In this document: piece by piece, positions 13,370 through 20,836 of the stretch
How positions within the stretch are numbered: the first letter of the stretch is position 1
Layout: each line of letters begins with the position of its first letter
The notes under the pieces: model-generated
The model's input: the letters and a program-made list of their open reading frames with translations, nothing else
Told to the model about the DNA's origin: nothing
Database searches by the model: none
Made by a program: the position numbers and the translations under genes
Origin: a virus
Reading direction: 5' to 3' (one strand)
DNA: 31,596 nucleotides
IMG/VR virus record: IMGVR_UViG_3300031963_007865
Coordinates: 1-31,596 of that record

Positions 13370-13463
13370 TTTTTATCCCTCTGCCTATTTTGTCTACAAA
13401 AGCTCTCAGTGCGTATCCTGTTGCAATTCCCACAATAATACTCATCATAAATACTTCTATCAT
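13356..13463 (-). CDS. 35-residue single-span membrane peptide
   Basis: A short frame starts with an ATGA overlap on the oxygenase stop (ATG 13463, TGA 13462-13460) and ends inside the next gene. Its product, beginning MIEVFMMSIIVGIATGYAL and ending RAFVDKIGRGIKNDRR, is one hydrophobic helix with a basic C-terminus, the form of small phage membrane peptides and pinholin-like proteins. It fills a 90-base gap that otherwise lacks a gene in this tightly packed operon. No strong ribosome-binding site is present, so expression would depend on coupling. The function is unknown. Confidence 0.55.
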   Translation of the reverse strand: MIEVFMMSIIVGIATGYALRAFVDKIGRGIKNDRR

Positions 13464-14422
13464 AAATCTCTGCCATCTATATATATATCTTGATTTTCAT
13501 TAATGTACAGTGGAAAAAGGTTTTTGCCTTCTATTGGCTTTTGTCCAGCCCTTACAACTTGTCTACCTACCTCACCAGAATCTACTGTTTTTTTAATTCT
13601 ATCCAGCTCCATATTATTCCATTTTTCTTCACCATGCTCTAGCACACCTTTTTGCCAGGCTTCTGATCCTTTATAATAATGTATGGCAAATGTTCTAAAA
13701 AATATTTTATTATTACCAGATCTAACTGCCTTTGCAGAATGCCAATAAGGTTTTCCAGAAGGGAAAATTGTAATATCCCCAGCTTTTGGCTTATATGTTA
13801 TAAGTTTATTTTCTCTTTCATCTATAAACTCAATTTCGCCACCTTCATAGTCATCATTTAGATAAACTGTAAAAGTTATAATCTGTTTTCCTCCTGAAGA
13901 CTCTATTTTATGTTCATGAAAATCAGTATGATATCCAATAGCTAACTCATTATCAATAACTATATTATGTTTTAAAATTTCAATTACACCTAATCCAAGA
14001 GAATCATAGATGTCGTCAGTTAGTTCTGTGCTTTTTATTCCATAAGGCCAGCCGTCAATATGATCTTCGTCAGACATATAATCCTCATGAACTTTGCGTA
14101 ATAGATTTACTATTTTTTGTTTCATTATAAATTCTTTTTTATTATCTGAATTTTCTGTAACTATTAGCCCTCTATTATTTAAAATACTTTTTGAACCATA
14201 GGTGTACCATGGCGTCCAACTATTAATTATACTTATGTCATCTTTTTCCATTGGCTGAATGCCGTGTTTATCTCTATAAGAAGACTCTTCTGGAGGTATT
14301 GCATAGTAGCTCTCAATACTATTTTCTGAATCTTTAATTATTTTTAGCATTTCATCAACTTCTTCAGACGAAAGCATATCTTTGTATACAACAACTTTAG
14401 GCATTATCTTAATTTTTTTCAT
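13460..14422 (-). CDS. 2OG-Fe(II) oxygenase, prolyl-4-hydroxylase-like
   Basis: The 320-residue protein has a P4H-type double-stranded beta-helix in residues about 155-255. Iron ligands are H165 and D167 in IGYHTDFHEH and H228 in PYWHSAKAV, and R243 in FFRTFAIHYY would bind 2-oxoglutarate. VYLNDDYEGGEIEF and AGDITIFPSG are the strongly conserved strands of the family. The N-terminal 150 residues are a separate mostly helical region and the last 60 are unassigned. It overlaps the resolvase-like gene by 14 bases. The target is not known. Peptidyl proline, a nucleobase or a sugar are all options. The insertion of such a gene among recombination genes is typical of phage cargo. Confidence 0.85.
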   Translation of the reverse strand: MKKIKIMPKVVVYKDMLSSEEVDEMLKIIKDSENSIESYYAIPPEESSYRDKHGIQPMEKDDISIINSWTPWYTYGSKSILNNRGLIVTENSDNKKEFIMKQKIVNLLRKVHEDYMSDEDHIDGWPYGIKSTELTDDIYDSLGLGVIEILKHNIVIDNELAIGYHTDFHEHKIESSGGKQIITFTVYLNDDYEGGEIEFIDERENKLITYKPKAGDITIFPSGKPYWHSAKAVRSGNNKIFFRTFAIHYYKGSEAWQKGVLEHGEEKWNNMELDRIKKTVDSGEVGRQVVRAGQKPIEGKNLFPLYINENQDIYIDGRDL

Positions 14423-14720
14423 GATTTTTCTCCCAACACTCTATTAGATCTTCTAATATCGACCACTCTATTATACCAAGCCTAACTCTGGATTCATTTC
14501 CTATAATAATTTTTAACGCTGGGTGCATATCTCTATCCACCCTAAAGGTATCTGTGCATATCTTTGACCATACATCTTTATTTAAAGTAAATGATCTGCT
14601 TGCCTCTTTATAGTCTACTAAAAAGCTTTTCCACTTAGCGTCACCCTTTTGATAATCACCACGGCCACTATTTTTTTGTGCCTTGGCCCCATCTCTTTTT
14701 ACTTCTGATCTTTCTGACAT
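14409..14720 (-). CDS. Putative PD-(D/E)XK resolvase-like nuclease
   Basis: This 103-residue protein fits a phage nuclease pattern resembling Hjc-type resolvases: a basic glycine-rich lead (KNSGRGDYQKGDAKW), a first acid D27 in KGDA, and D36-Y-K38 in FLVDYKEA as the (D/E)xK pair, followed by SFTLNKDVWSKICTDTF and PALKIIIG, as expected for the supporting helix and strand. The canonical second acid is Asp rather than Glu. It would cut branched DNA in recombination. Its start overlaps the preceding zinc-ribbon stop by one base and it lies one gene after RecA. TTGGTATAATAG inside it (14470-14478) could be an internal extended -10 for the oxygenase. The assignment is by motif only. Confidence 0.62.
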   Translation of the reverse strand: MSERSEVKRDGAKAQKNSGRGDYQKGDAKWKSFLVDYKEASRSFTLNKDVWSKICTDTFRVDRDMHPALKIIIGNESRVRLGIIEWSILEDLIECWEKNHEKN

Positions 14721-14908
14721 TACTGAACCCTATACTGGTTATCATGTCCTTCTGGACATTTCCAAGTCATTGTTAATGTATTAGGGTCCCAGAATGCTTC
14801 TTCTGCATCTTTATCACATTTAGAGCATGGCTTTAACCCACTTATTTTTTCCAAACCTTCCTTATGAATAATTTCTGTTCTATTAAAAAATTCATTAAGA
14901 TTTGGCAT
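14720..14908 (-). CDS. Small zinc ribbon protein
   Basis: The 62-residue protein has a CSKC pair (C28, C31) and a second pair C51 and H55 in WKCPEGHDNQY, a treble-clef or ribbon-type zinc site with a WDPNTLTMTW beta hairpin between. GGAGAAATAA precedes its ATG within the end of RecA, which it overlaps by 14 bases. Co-expression with RecA suggests a nucleic-acid role, but nothing more specific can be said. Confidence 0.72.
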   Translation of the reverse strand: MPNLNEFFNRTEIIHKEGLEKISGLKPCSKCDKDAEEAFWDPNTLTMTWKCPEGHDNQYRVQ

Positions 14909-15899
14909 TTATTTCTCCAATCAAGCTGTCTACAACATTTGGATTTTCTCTTAAATATGCGACAGCCTTTGCACGTCCTTGAAAACGTTCGCCATTGATT
15001 GTATACCATGCTCCCCCCTTTTCAACAATACCGTACATCTCTGCAACATCTAGGGTTTCTCCCACTCTATCTACCCCCAAGAATTCTCCTTGGTAGTAGA
15101 AGTCATATTGTCCAGATAAATTTGGGGGGCTTGTCTTGCTGTAATCAACAATCCAATTAACTGGTCTTCCGACTCTTTGTTCGATAATTTTGTCGCCAAC
15201 CTTAATGCCAGCTTTAATAGCATTAGCCTCAGCCTCAGAAGACCAAAGCTTAACGACTGTTGAGGAGAAGAACTTGACAGCCATTCCACCTGTGGGGATG
15301 TGACTAGCATGCATAGATCCAAATTGATTTCGTTGTTGTGAGATGAGAACAAGTAGTGTGTTTTTGTTTGCATAGTTTAACATTTTGACTGCGTGGGTCA
15401 TATCCTTTGCTTCAGCGCCGATTTGCTTAGTGTCCTGCAAATCCTTCATTTCATTTCCGTCTTTTTCAAAATATATTGCTGGGAGTAATGCTGATATAGA
15501 ATCAACCACTATTAGGTCAACTCCAGCATCCATAAGTTTAGTTGCAACATCTACCATATCATTAACTGTTTTTGCTGGAGAATAAATTAGCTTAGAGGAG
15601 TCTACTCCTAATGCCTCTGCCCAAGACTGATCATAGGAAGCTTCAGAATCTATCCACGCACATGTTTTGCCATCTTTTTGTGCCAGAGCTATCATCTGTA
15701 AGCAGAAAGAAGATTTTCCTGCAGACTTATTGCCCCAAACAAGAACTTGCCTGCCATAAGCAAACCCGCCCTTTAGGGCATCAGTTAGACCTATGCTAGG
15801 AGTTAATTGTTTTTCAATATGTATGTCCTGTGCAGACTGGACCCTAGCTCTTGTTTTTGGATCTAGCTTTGCTAAAATATTATCTATATCTATTGTCAT
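14895..15899 (-). CDS. recA: RecA-like recombinase
   Basis: The 334-residue protein is a RecA-family strand-exchange ATPase. Walker A is GNKSAGKSS (56-64), the catalytic glutamate follows in WIDSEASYD, Walker B is LIVVDSISALLP, and the L2 region shows QQRNQFGSMHASHIPTGGMAVKFFSS. Bacterial RecA is about 350 residues, so only the ends are trimmed. The C-terminal region (VDRVGETLDVAEMYGIVEKGGAWYTINGERFQGR) matches RecA's small domain. The ribosome-binding site is weak (AGAAAG). It is grouped with the resolvases, Cas4-like nuclease and polymerase, so it probably serves recombination-dependent replication and repair of phage DNA. Confidence 0.93.
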   Translation of the reverse strand: MTIDIDNILAKLDPKTRARVQSAQDIHIEKQLTPSIGLTDALKGGFAYGRQVLVWGNKSAGKSSFCLQMIALAQKDGKTCAWIDSEASYDQSWAEALGVDSSKLIYSPAKTVNDMVDVATKLMDAGVDLIVVDSISALLPAIYFEKDGNEMKDLQDTKQIGAEAKDMTHAVKMLNYANKNTLLVLISQQRNQFGSMHASHIPTGGMAVKFFSSTVVKLWSSEAEANAIKAGIKVGDKIIEQRVGRPVNWIVDYSKTSPPNLSGQYDFYYQGEFLGVDRVGETLDVAEMYGIVEKGGAWYTINGERFQGRAKAVAYLRENPNVVDSLIGEINAKS

Positions 15900-15903
15900 A
15901 TAA

Positions 15904-16230
15904 TTACTTTCTATAATGTGGGCTGTTATAATCTATAAAGCCTACTTCTAAGTTACCTCTTGTGCATTGAAAGCCTATAGCATTTTCTGGTTTGTACCCA
16001 TCGTCTTCGTACATAAGCTCAAAACCAAACTCTTTTTTATTAAAATCATATGTAACGCACATAGCACTACCGTTATTTGTAATAAAGTCATTAGGCCAAG
16101 ACTGCTCATTTAAAAGATCTGTTAATAATTCTTCTGGAACAGAAATTTTTCCTTGATGCTTTAATATTGCAACAAAGGCGCTGGTGGCTCTAAGATTTTC
16201 AAATATAGTTTTAAGACTTTCATTATCCAT
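15904..16230 (-). CDS. Hypothetical protein, probable leaderless gene
   Basis: The product is 108 residues from the ATG at 16230, or 109 from the adjacent ATG at 16233. TGGTATACT lies six bases before the 16230 ATG and no Shine-Dalgarno is visible, so I prefer that start. Its first half (AFVAILKHQGKISVP) and a later strand (MCVTYDFNKKEFGFEL) align with the small gene at 16819-16589, suggesting a diverged duplicate with the MazG gene between. The remainder (EDDGYKPENAIGFQC) is unassigned. It precedes recA by 4 bases. No known domain is recognised. Confidence 0.72.
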   Translation of the reverse strand: MDNESLKTIFENLRATSAFVAILKHQGKISVPEELLTDLLNEQSWPNDFITNNGSAMCVTYDFNKKEFGFELMYEDDGYKPENAIGFQCTRGNLEVGFIDYNSPHYRK

Positions 16231-16236
16231 CATATC

Positions 16237-16245
16237 AGTATACCA
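16237..16245 (-). promoter_or_regulatory. Leaderless extended -10 promoter
   Basis: TGGTATACT on the minus strand, sitting between the MazG stop and the next gene. Six bases (GATATG) separate it from the ATG at 16230, so transcription should begin at or next to that codon. It is the same nonamer and spacing as upstream of terS. It could let recA and the recombination genes be transcribed apart from the polymerase operon. Confidence 0.62.
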
Positions 16246-16602
16246 TTAAAACAAATTGCCGTGAAGTAGTGGTCTATTGTTATTTACTTCCATTTTTTGA
16301 TAAAGCATTTCATCTAAGCTATCTTCAATAAATGTAGCGTTCATCATTGCTGCATATAAATCTAATAGTCTAATAATAATGTCTGCCATTTCCTCTACGA
16401 CTTCTTGGCTACCTTTATTTTTTCTAATAGCTTCTAAGACTTCAGTAACTTCAGAATGAATTAAAGCTAATTTATTTCCAATTTTGTCGTGATTAATTGG
16501 CCCATCCCAAAATCCTTTTTTAATTGCTGTTTCATGTAGTACCGCAGACAATGCATCTAAGCCATACTGAGAAACTAACCTATCTTCATTATTCGAAATC
16601 AT
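16246..16602 (-). CDS. MazG-like NTP pyrophosphohydrolase
   Basis: This 118-residue all-alpha enzyme would hydrolyse (d)NTPs or alarmones to monophosphates. The metal-binding motif is clear: ALIHSEVTEVLEAIR (E-x-x-E) and EEMADIIIRLLDL (E-x-x-D) on successive helices, then KMEVNNNRPLLHG at the end, as in single-domain phage MazG proteins. AAGGA lies 8 bases before the ATG. It sits between DNA polymerase and RecA, a common arrangement, where it would adjust nucleotide pools or lower ppGpp during infection. Which nucleotide is used cannot be told. Confidence 0.88.
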   Translation of the reverse strand: MISNNEDRLVSQYGLDALSAVLHETAIKKGFWDGPINHDKIGNKLALIHSEVTEVLEAIRKNKGSQEVVEEMADIIIRLLDLYAAMMNATFIEDSLDEMLYQKMEVNNNRPLLHGNLF

Positions 16603-16819
16603 TTACTAATTCCTTTTCTTCTAAGTCTTTATCTCTAAGCCTAAACGTAAAAGATTCTGTATCAGAATCATATGTTACTTTCATTTCTCTATTTTCTTGA
16701 TTTGAATCTAAAAATGTAATTACTGGTACATTTATCTCTTTAAGGGTTGCTAAAATAGAAACCAATATATTACTGAGATTCATTCCTTCTATAAGTTGCT
16801 CTGGGTTATTGCTTGTCAT
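16589..16819 (-). CDS. Hypothetical protein, paralogue of 16230-15904
   Basis: This 76-residue acidic protein starts inside the polymerase stop (4-base overlap) and ends inside the MazG gene. It shares two spaced patterns with the protein two genes downstream: V-x-I-L-x5-I-x-V-P in LVSILATLKEINVP, and M-x-V-T-Y-D-x5-F-x-F-x-L in MKVTYDSDTESFTFRL. The two proteins are therefore probably old duplicates, this one lacking the C-terminal third. No motif suggests an activity. Its location between polymerase and MazG points to a replication-linked role. Confidence 0.7.
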   Translation of the reverse strand: MTSNNPEQLIEGMNLSNILVSILATLKEINVPVITFLDSNQENREMKVTYDSDTESFTFRLRDKDLEEKELVNDFE

Positions 16820-19800
16820 ATTATCTCCTTTATATTTAATGTGCCATCATCTAATTTAGATAGCACTACCTTACACTTCATTCCTTCACGCAATTTAGCA
16901 AGTGTCATCTTGTACATGGTAGGGAAGGCAATTGCTCTAATTAATTCTTTATCCTTATTTGCAAATACTATGTGGCTCATCATTTTACCCGCCTTTGTTT
17001 TAAATGGGGTAAAGTTAATAACCATATATTCATCTTCTTCTAAGTCATATTCTTTTCTGTAAAGATAATCCACAAAAAGATCTGAGCCGTTTGGATCTAT
17101 ATCTTTTACATTTATATATCTAGCAATTCTATTATCTCCTACAAGAATAAAATACATCTGGTTTGACTCAATTTGAGTATCTTCATGATGGAATAGACCA
17201 ATTGTTCCAGTCTCGTCAACTAGCTCAACTCTTGCCCAACCAGTTCCACGTTTAATATTTTTAACCATACCAAACATTACAAATGAGCCTAGGTCATCAA
17301 AATCTTCAATTGGTCTTGCCTGTGCTTTAATTCTTGGGGGTATGCCCTCTAGATTAAATGTTGGTATCCCAAGATACTCATAGTAATTATCTTTTTCGTT
17401 TCCAGATCTTGGGTTATCCTCAAAAGCTGCTCCTCCGATTGCATTAAGTGCATCTATCGCCCTGCTATTAATACCACTTCCCTTTTTAGAAGCTTTAGAA
17501 ATTAAATCAGCATAGTCTTTAAATGGACGTTGTGCCATAAGCTTATTTGCAATATTATCTGATATGAATTTAACTTCCGCTAAACCAAATCTAATTCCCT
17601 CATCTTGCAAGGAAAAGTATATGTCTGACTCGTTGACGTGTGGCAGCATTATTCGAAGCCCAAGTCTTTTTGCTTCGATTAAGTATTCAGTCCTAGCATC
17701 TTTATCATTTTCGTTTTTAAGGATCGAAAACATAAACTCAAGAGGATAATAAGTCTTAAGCCAAGCAGTATAATAAGAAAGCATGGAGTAAGCAACAGCA
17801 TGAGAGCGATTAAAAGAATACCCAGCATGCGCTTCAAAATCATGCCAAAGCTCCGCCGCTTTCTTTTCTGAGATATGCTCAGAAGCCCCGCTAATAAACT
17901 TATCCTTGAACTGGTCGAACTCTTTTGCATCTTTCTTTTTACCAATGATCTTGCGAACCTTATCGGCTTCTGACCAAGACATCCCTCCTAGATATACACA
18001 GGCTTGCATAACCTGCTCCTGATAAATAATAACACCATATGTATTCTCGGTAAAGTCTTTCATTAATACATGGCTATAGTCTACTGCTTCTCTACCATTT
18101 TTACGATCAATATACGAAGCACCTACAGTATTCATTGCTCCTGGTCTTACTAAGGCATTTGAGGCAACCAAATCTTCAAACTTATCTACACCCATTTTCA
18201 TAAGAAGATTTGTATATGGAGTTGCTTCCGCCTGGAATACACCCTTAGTATATCCTTCGCTTAACATTTGATAAACTTTTGGATCGTCCATAGTTAATTC
18301 TGAAAGATTAATCTGCTTTCCAGATCTATTTTTAATCGACCCCAATGTATCTGATATAACAGAAAGTGTTTTTAATCCTAGCGCATCAAGCTTAATCAAA
18401 CCAATATCTGCAACAGTATCCATATCGTATGCTACAACTGGAATACGTCCAGAGACTTTATCTTGTGCGTCTTCACGAGATTCAACTGGAGCATACTTTC
18501 TTAGATCATCTTTTGCCACAACAACTCCTGCAGCATGAACACCTACAGATCTAATTCTGCCACGCAGTCTTTCTGCTAGCCATACAACTTCTGGGTACTT
18601 AGCTCTGAATTCTTTTGTATTCGGCGAACTTAAAAAGTCTTCGAATGTGTCAATTTGTTTTGTTGCACGATTTACTTCTTGAAGGGGAACCATAAATACA
18701 CGAGCAGCATCTCTAATTACACCCTTATCTTTAAAGTATGTGTATGTAGAAATAGAAGCAACATGCTTAAACTTACCCTTTAAGTAATCTTTTACTTCCT
18801 TACGGCGTCTATCCTCAAAGTCTGTGTCAATATCTGGAAAATCATTTCGCTCTGGATTAATAAATCTAAAAAACAATAGGTTGTATTTAATTGGGTCTAC
18901 ATCTGTAATTCCTAGGGCATAGCAAACTAATGATCCCGCTGCAGAACCACGTCCTGGACCAACTCTAATTCCAGATTCTTTTGCCCAATTAATCATATCA
19001 CCAACAACTAAAAAGTATGAGGCAAAGTTTTTAGAAGCAATAACCGATAACTCTTCTTCTAGCCTATCCATATAAATTGGGTCTGAAGCCTTCTGAAGGC
19101 TCTCTAAGCCCTTTACGGCCAGTGATCTTAGTCTTTCATCAGCATCTGTTTTTGGAACTGGCAGAAGGTCAAGGCCCTGATTAAAATCATAATCTCCAAC
19201 CTTATTAGCAATCTCCATTGTATTTTCATATATATCAGTTCTATTTATATTAGATTTGTTAAAGTCTGACTCAATCTCAGATCTAGTTTGAATAAACAAA
19301 TTGTAGTCTTGAAAAGATATTCTTCTGTCTGGGTATAAATAATTAAACCTGTCCAGCATATTCTTCATATTCTTAGACATATCAAAATCTATATCCTTAT
19401 CAGCCTTGGGTGATGTAGATAAGATTAATAATGCTTCCTCAAGGATTCGATCTTCTTCTTTGGCAAAGTGTGCGTCTCCCGTTGCCACCGCTTTGATTCC
19501 AAGCTCATCAGCCAGCTCTAGTAATTTTGAGTTTATTTCTGCTGGGTTGTGAGATTGAACCTCAACATAAAAATCTTCGTGAAAAGTTTGCTTAAAGTCT
19601 TTGAGTATAAGCTTTGCTTCTGAGAATTCCTGACGTTCAATAGATTTGCTAATAAGCCCATTGAGACATCCAGACAATACAATGATGCCTTCCGCATATT
19701 CTTTTAACACCTCTCTGTCAATACGTGGCTTATGATAAAAGCCTTCGTTCCATGCAATTTCTTGCAGGGCATTTATATTTTCTAAACCCTTTTTATTTTT

Positions 19801-20085
19801 AGCCAAAAGAATGATGTGGTTGTAGGCCTGAATAGATTTATCTGTTTTAGACGACCTATCAAATCTGTCTGTCGGAGATATGTACGCCTCAACTCCTAAA
19901 ATTGGCTTAATTCCTAATTCTTTTGCTGCGATCTGCATTTCACGATGTGAAGAAAGTGTTCCATGATCTGTGATTGCAATCGCCGTTTGTCCAGCATCTA
20001 ATGCTGCTTGGCATAGCTCGGCAGGAGAATTAAGGCCATCCATCAATGAGTAGTATGAATGAACATGCAAATGTGTGAATGACAT
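16816..20085 (-). CDS. dnaE: DNA polymerase III alpha subunit (family C)
   Basis: The 1089-residue protein is a full-length DnaE-type replicative polymerase. The N-terminal PHP domain (1-280) keeps all nine metal ligands expected in active forms: H7, H9, D16, H41, E66, H90, C140, D204 and H206, so built-in proofreading is plausible. The palm shows GPGRGSAAGSL (376-386) and the catalytic aspartates in PDIDTDF (417-423), with the third in IGLIKLDALGL. Later blocks include VIIYQEQVMQ and GYSFNRSHAVAYS. After about residue 900 an OB-fold-like region follows (GMVKNIKRGTGWARVELVDE). GGAGAATTA precedes the ATG. No epsilon subunit or beta clamp is in view, so host factors may be used. Confidence 0.97.
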   Translation of the reverse strand: MSFTHLHVHSYYSLMDGLNSPAELCQAALDAGQTAIAITDHGTLSSHREMQIAAKELGIKPILGVEAYISPTDRFDRSSKTDKSIQAYNHIILLAKNKKGLENINALQEIAWNEGFYHKPRIDREVLKEYAEGIIVLSGCLNGLISKSIERQEFSEAKLILKDFKQTFHEDFYVEVQSHNPAEINSKLLELADELGIKAVATGDAHFAKEEDRILEEALLILSTSPKADKDIDFDMSKNMKNMLDRFNYLYPDRRISFQDYNLFIQTRSEIESDFNKSNINRTDIYENTMEIANKVGDYDFNQGLDLLPVPKTDADERLRSLAVKGLESLQKASDPIYMDRLEEELSVIASKNFASYFLVVGDMINWAKESGIRVGPGRGSAAGSLVCYALGITDVDPIKYNLLFFRFINPERNDFPDIDTDFEDRRRKEVKDYLKGKFKHVASISTYTYFKDKGVIRDAARVFMVPLQEVNRATKQIDTFEDFLSSPNTKEFRAKYPEVVWLAERLRGRIRSVGVHAAGVVVAKDDLRKYAPVESREDAQDKVSGRIPVVAYDMDTVADIGLIKLDALGLKTLSVISDTLGSIKNRSGKQINLSELTMDDPKVYQMLSEGYTKGVFQAEATPYTNLLMKMGVDKFEDLVASNALVRPGAMNTVGASYIDRKNGREAVDYSHVLMKDFTENTYGVIIYQEQVMQACVYLGGMSWSEADKVRKIIGKKKDAKEFDQFKDKFISGASEHISEKKAAELWHDFEAHAGYSFNRSHAVAYSMLSYYTAWLKTYYPLEFMFSILKNENDKDARTEYLIEAKRLGLRIMLPHVNESDIYFSLQDEGIRFGLAEVKFISDNIANKLMAQRPFKDYADLISKASKKGSGINSRAIDALNAIGGAAFEDNPRSGNEKDNYYEYLGIPTFNLEGIPPRIKAQARPIEDFDDLGSFVMFGMVKNIKRGTGWARVELVDETGTIGLFHHEDTQIESNQMYFILVGDNRIARYINVKDIDPNGSDLFVDYLYRKEYDLEEDEYMVINFTPFKTKAGKMMSHIVFANKDKELIRAIAFPTMYKMTLAKLREGMKCKVVLSKLDDGTLNIKEII

Positions 20086-20108
20086 TAATTCTCCGCCTTA
20101 ACTATTCT

Positions 20109-20783
20109 TTACCAGTCTAAGCTGCTGCTAGTTGCAGAGTTAGATTCTTCTTGGCTTCCGCCTTCTCCCATATAAAAAGCTTCTTGCTCTGCATACGGTA
20201 CATGACGAACTGCTGTCTTTTCAAGATCAAAGAGTTCTAGTGATGAGAAGTCAAATGCTGACTCGTCTTTTGCTAATGGAATGATTGTATAGCTTGTATC
20301 GGTCTTTGTTCCGTTTCGCTTAATTCTCCACATTAGATTTGTGATTGATCCCATTTCACCAGCATACTCAATAAGTGTTGGTGTAATTGTTTTACCACTT
20401 GTACCTTGAGAAAGAATTGCAACATATGGCTCTTCTTTTCCATCATCCACCAAAACATTGATGTATAGACGTGTCTTTGCCTTCCAACCAGCCTTTGGAT
20501 CCTTACGATGTTGTTCCTGTGCCCAATCACGGCCTTCTGACTCCATTGAATCTAGAGCTTTACGACGGTAGTCCTTTGGGTTTGTGTGCTCAAGAGCAAT
20601 GAATCCGCATCCGAGCTTATCATTATATGTAGGTGAGTCTGGATCAAGCTCTTGGAGGAAGCGAATCTTAACACTTTCTCCATCTTCAATCTTCAGCCAG
20701 CGACCTTTATTTTCATCGCCACCACTATATGTTGGCTTATCTAGTGCCTTATTTAAGTCTTTTAGACCCTTTACTATACTCAT
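20109..20783 (-). CDS. Single-stranded DNA-binding protein (phage type)
   Basis: The 224-residue protein appears to be a phage single-strand-binding protein of the gp32-like or actinophage type. An OB-fold region runs from KGRWLKIEDGESVKIRFLQEL to ARLYINVLV-like strands (about 27-125), then GTSGKTITPTLIEY, GSITNLMWRIKRNG and YTIIPLAK. The last 25 residues are Ser/Glu-rich and end in SSSLDW, an acidic tail with a terminal aromatic like those that recruit replication partners. It lies between primase and polymerase genes. AAGGAGAAATAA precedes the ATG, and an extended -10 lies 45 bases upstream. Direct binding residues cannot be confirmed by eye. Confidence 0.78.
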   Translation of the reverse strand: MSIVKGLKDLNKALDKPTYSGGDENKGRWLKIEDGESVKIRFLQELDPDSPTYNDKLGCGFIALEHTNPKDYRRKALDSMESEGRDWAQEQHRKDPKAGWKAKTRLYINVLVDDGKEEPYVAILSQGTSGKTITPTLIEYAGEMGSITNLMWRIKRNGTKTDTSYTIIPLAKDESAFDFSSLELFDLEKTAVRHVPYAEQEAFYMGEGGSQEESNSATSSSLDW

Positions 20784-20827
20784 TTATTTCTCCTTATAGT
20801 TGATGATATATATTCATCTGTTTAACT

Positions 20828-20836
20828 ATTATATCA
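20828..20836 (-). promoter_or_regulatory. Extended -10 promoter for SSB and polymerase
   Basis: TGATATAAT on the minus strand in the 53-base gap after primase, with only a weak -35 candidate (AATACA). The leader would be about 38 bases and ends in the strong AAGGAG site of the SSB gene. It would boost SSB and DnaE relative to the helicase and primase. Confidence 0.55.

Noticed and set aside
15071-15373. Minus-strand 100-codon frame inside recA
   Set aside because: Alternate frame of recA. The recA reading frame explains every conserved residue there.
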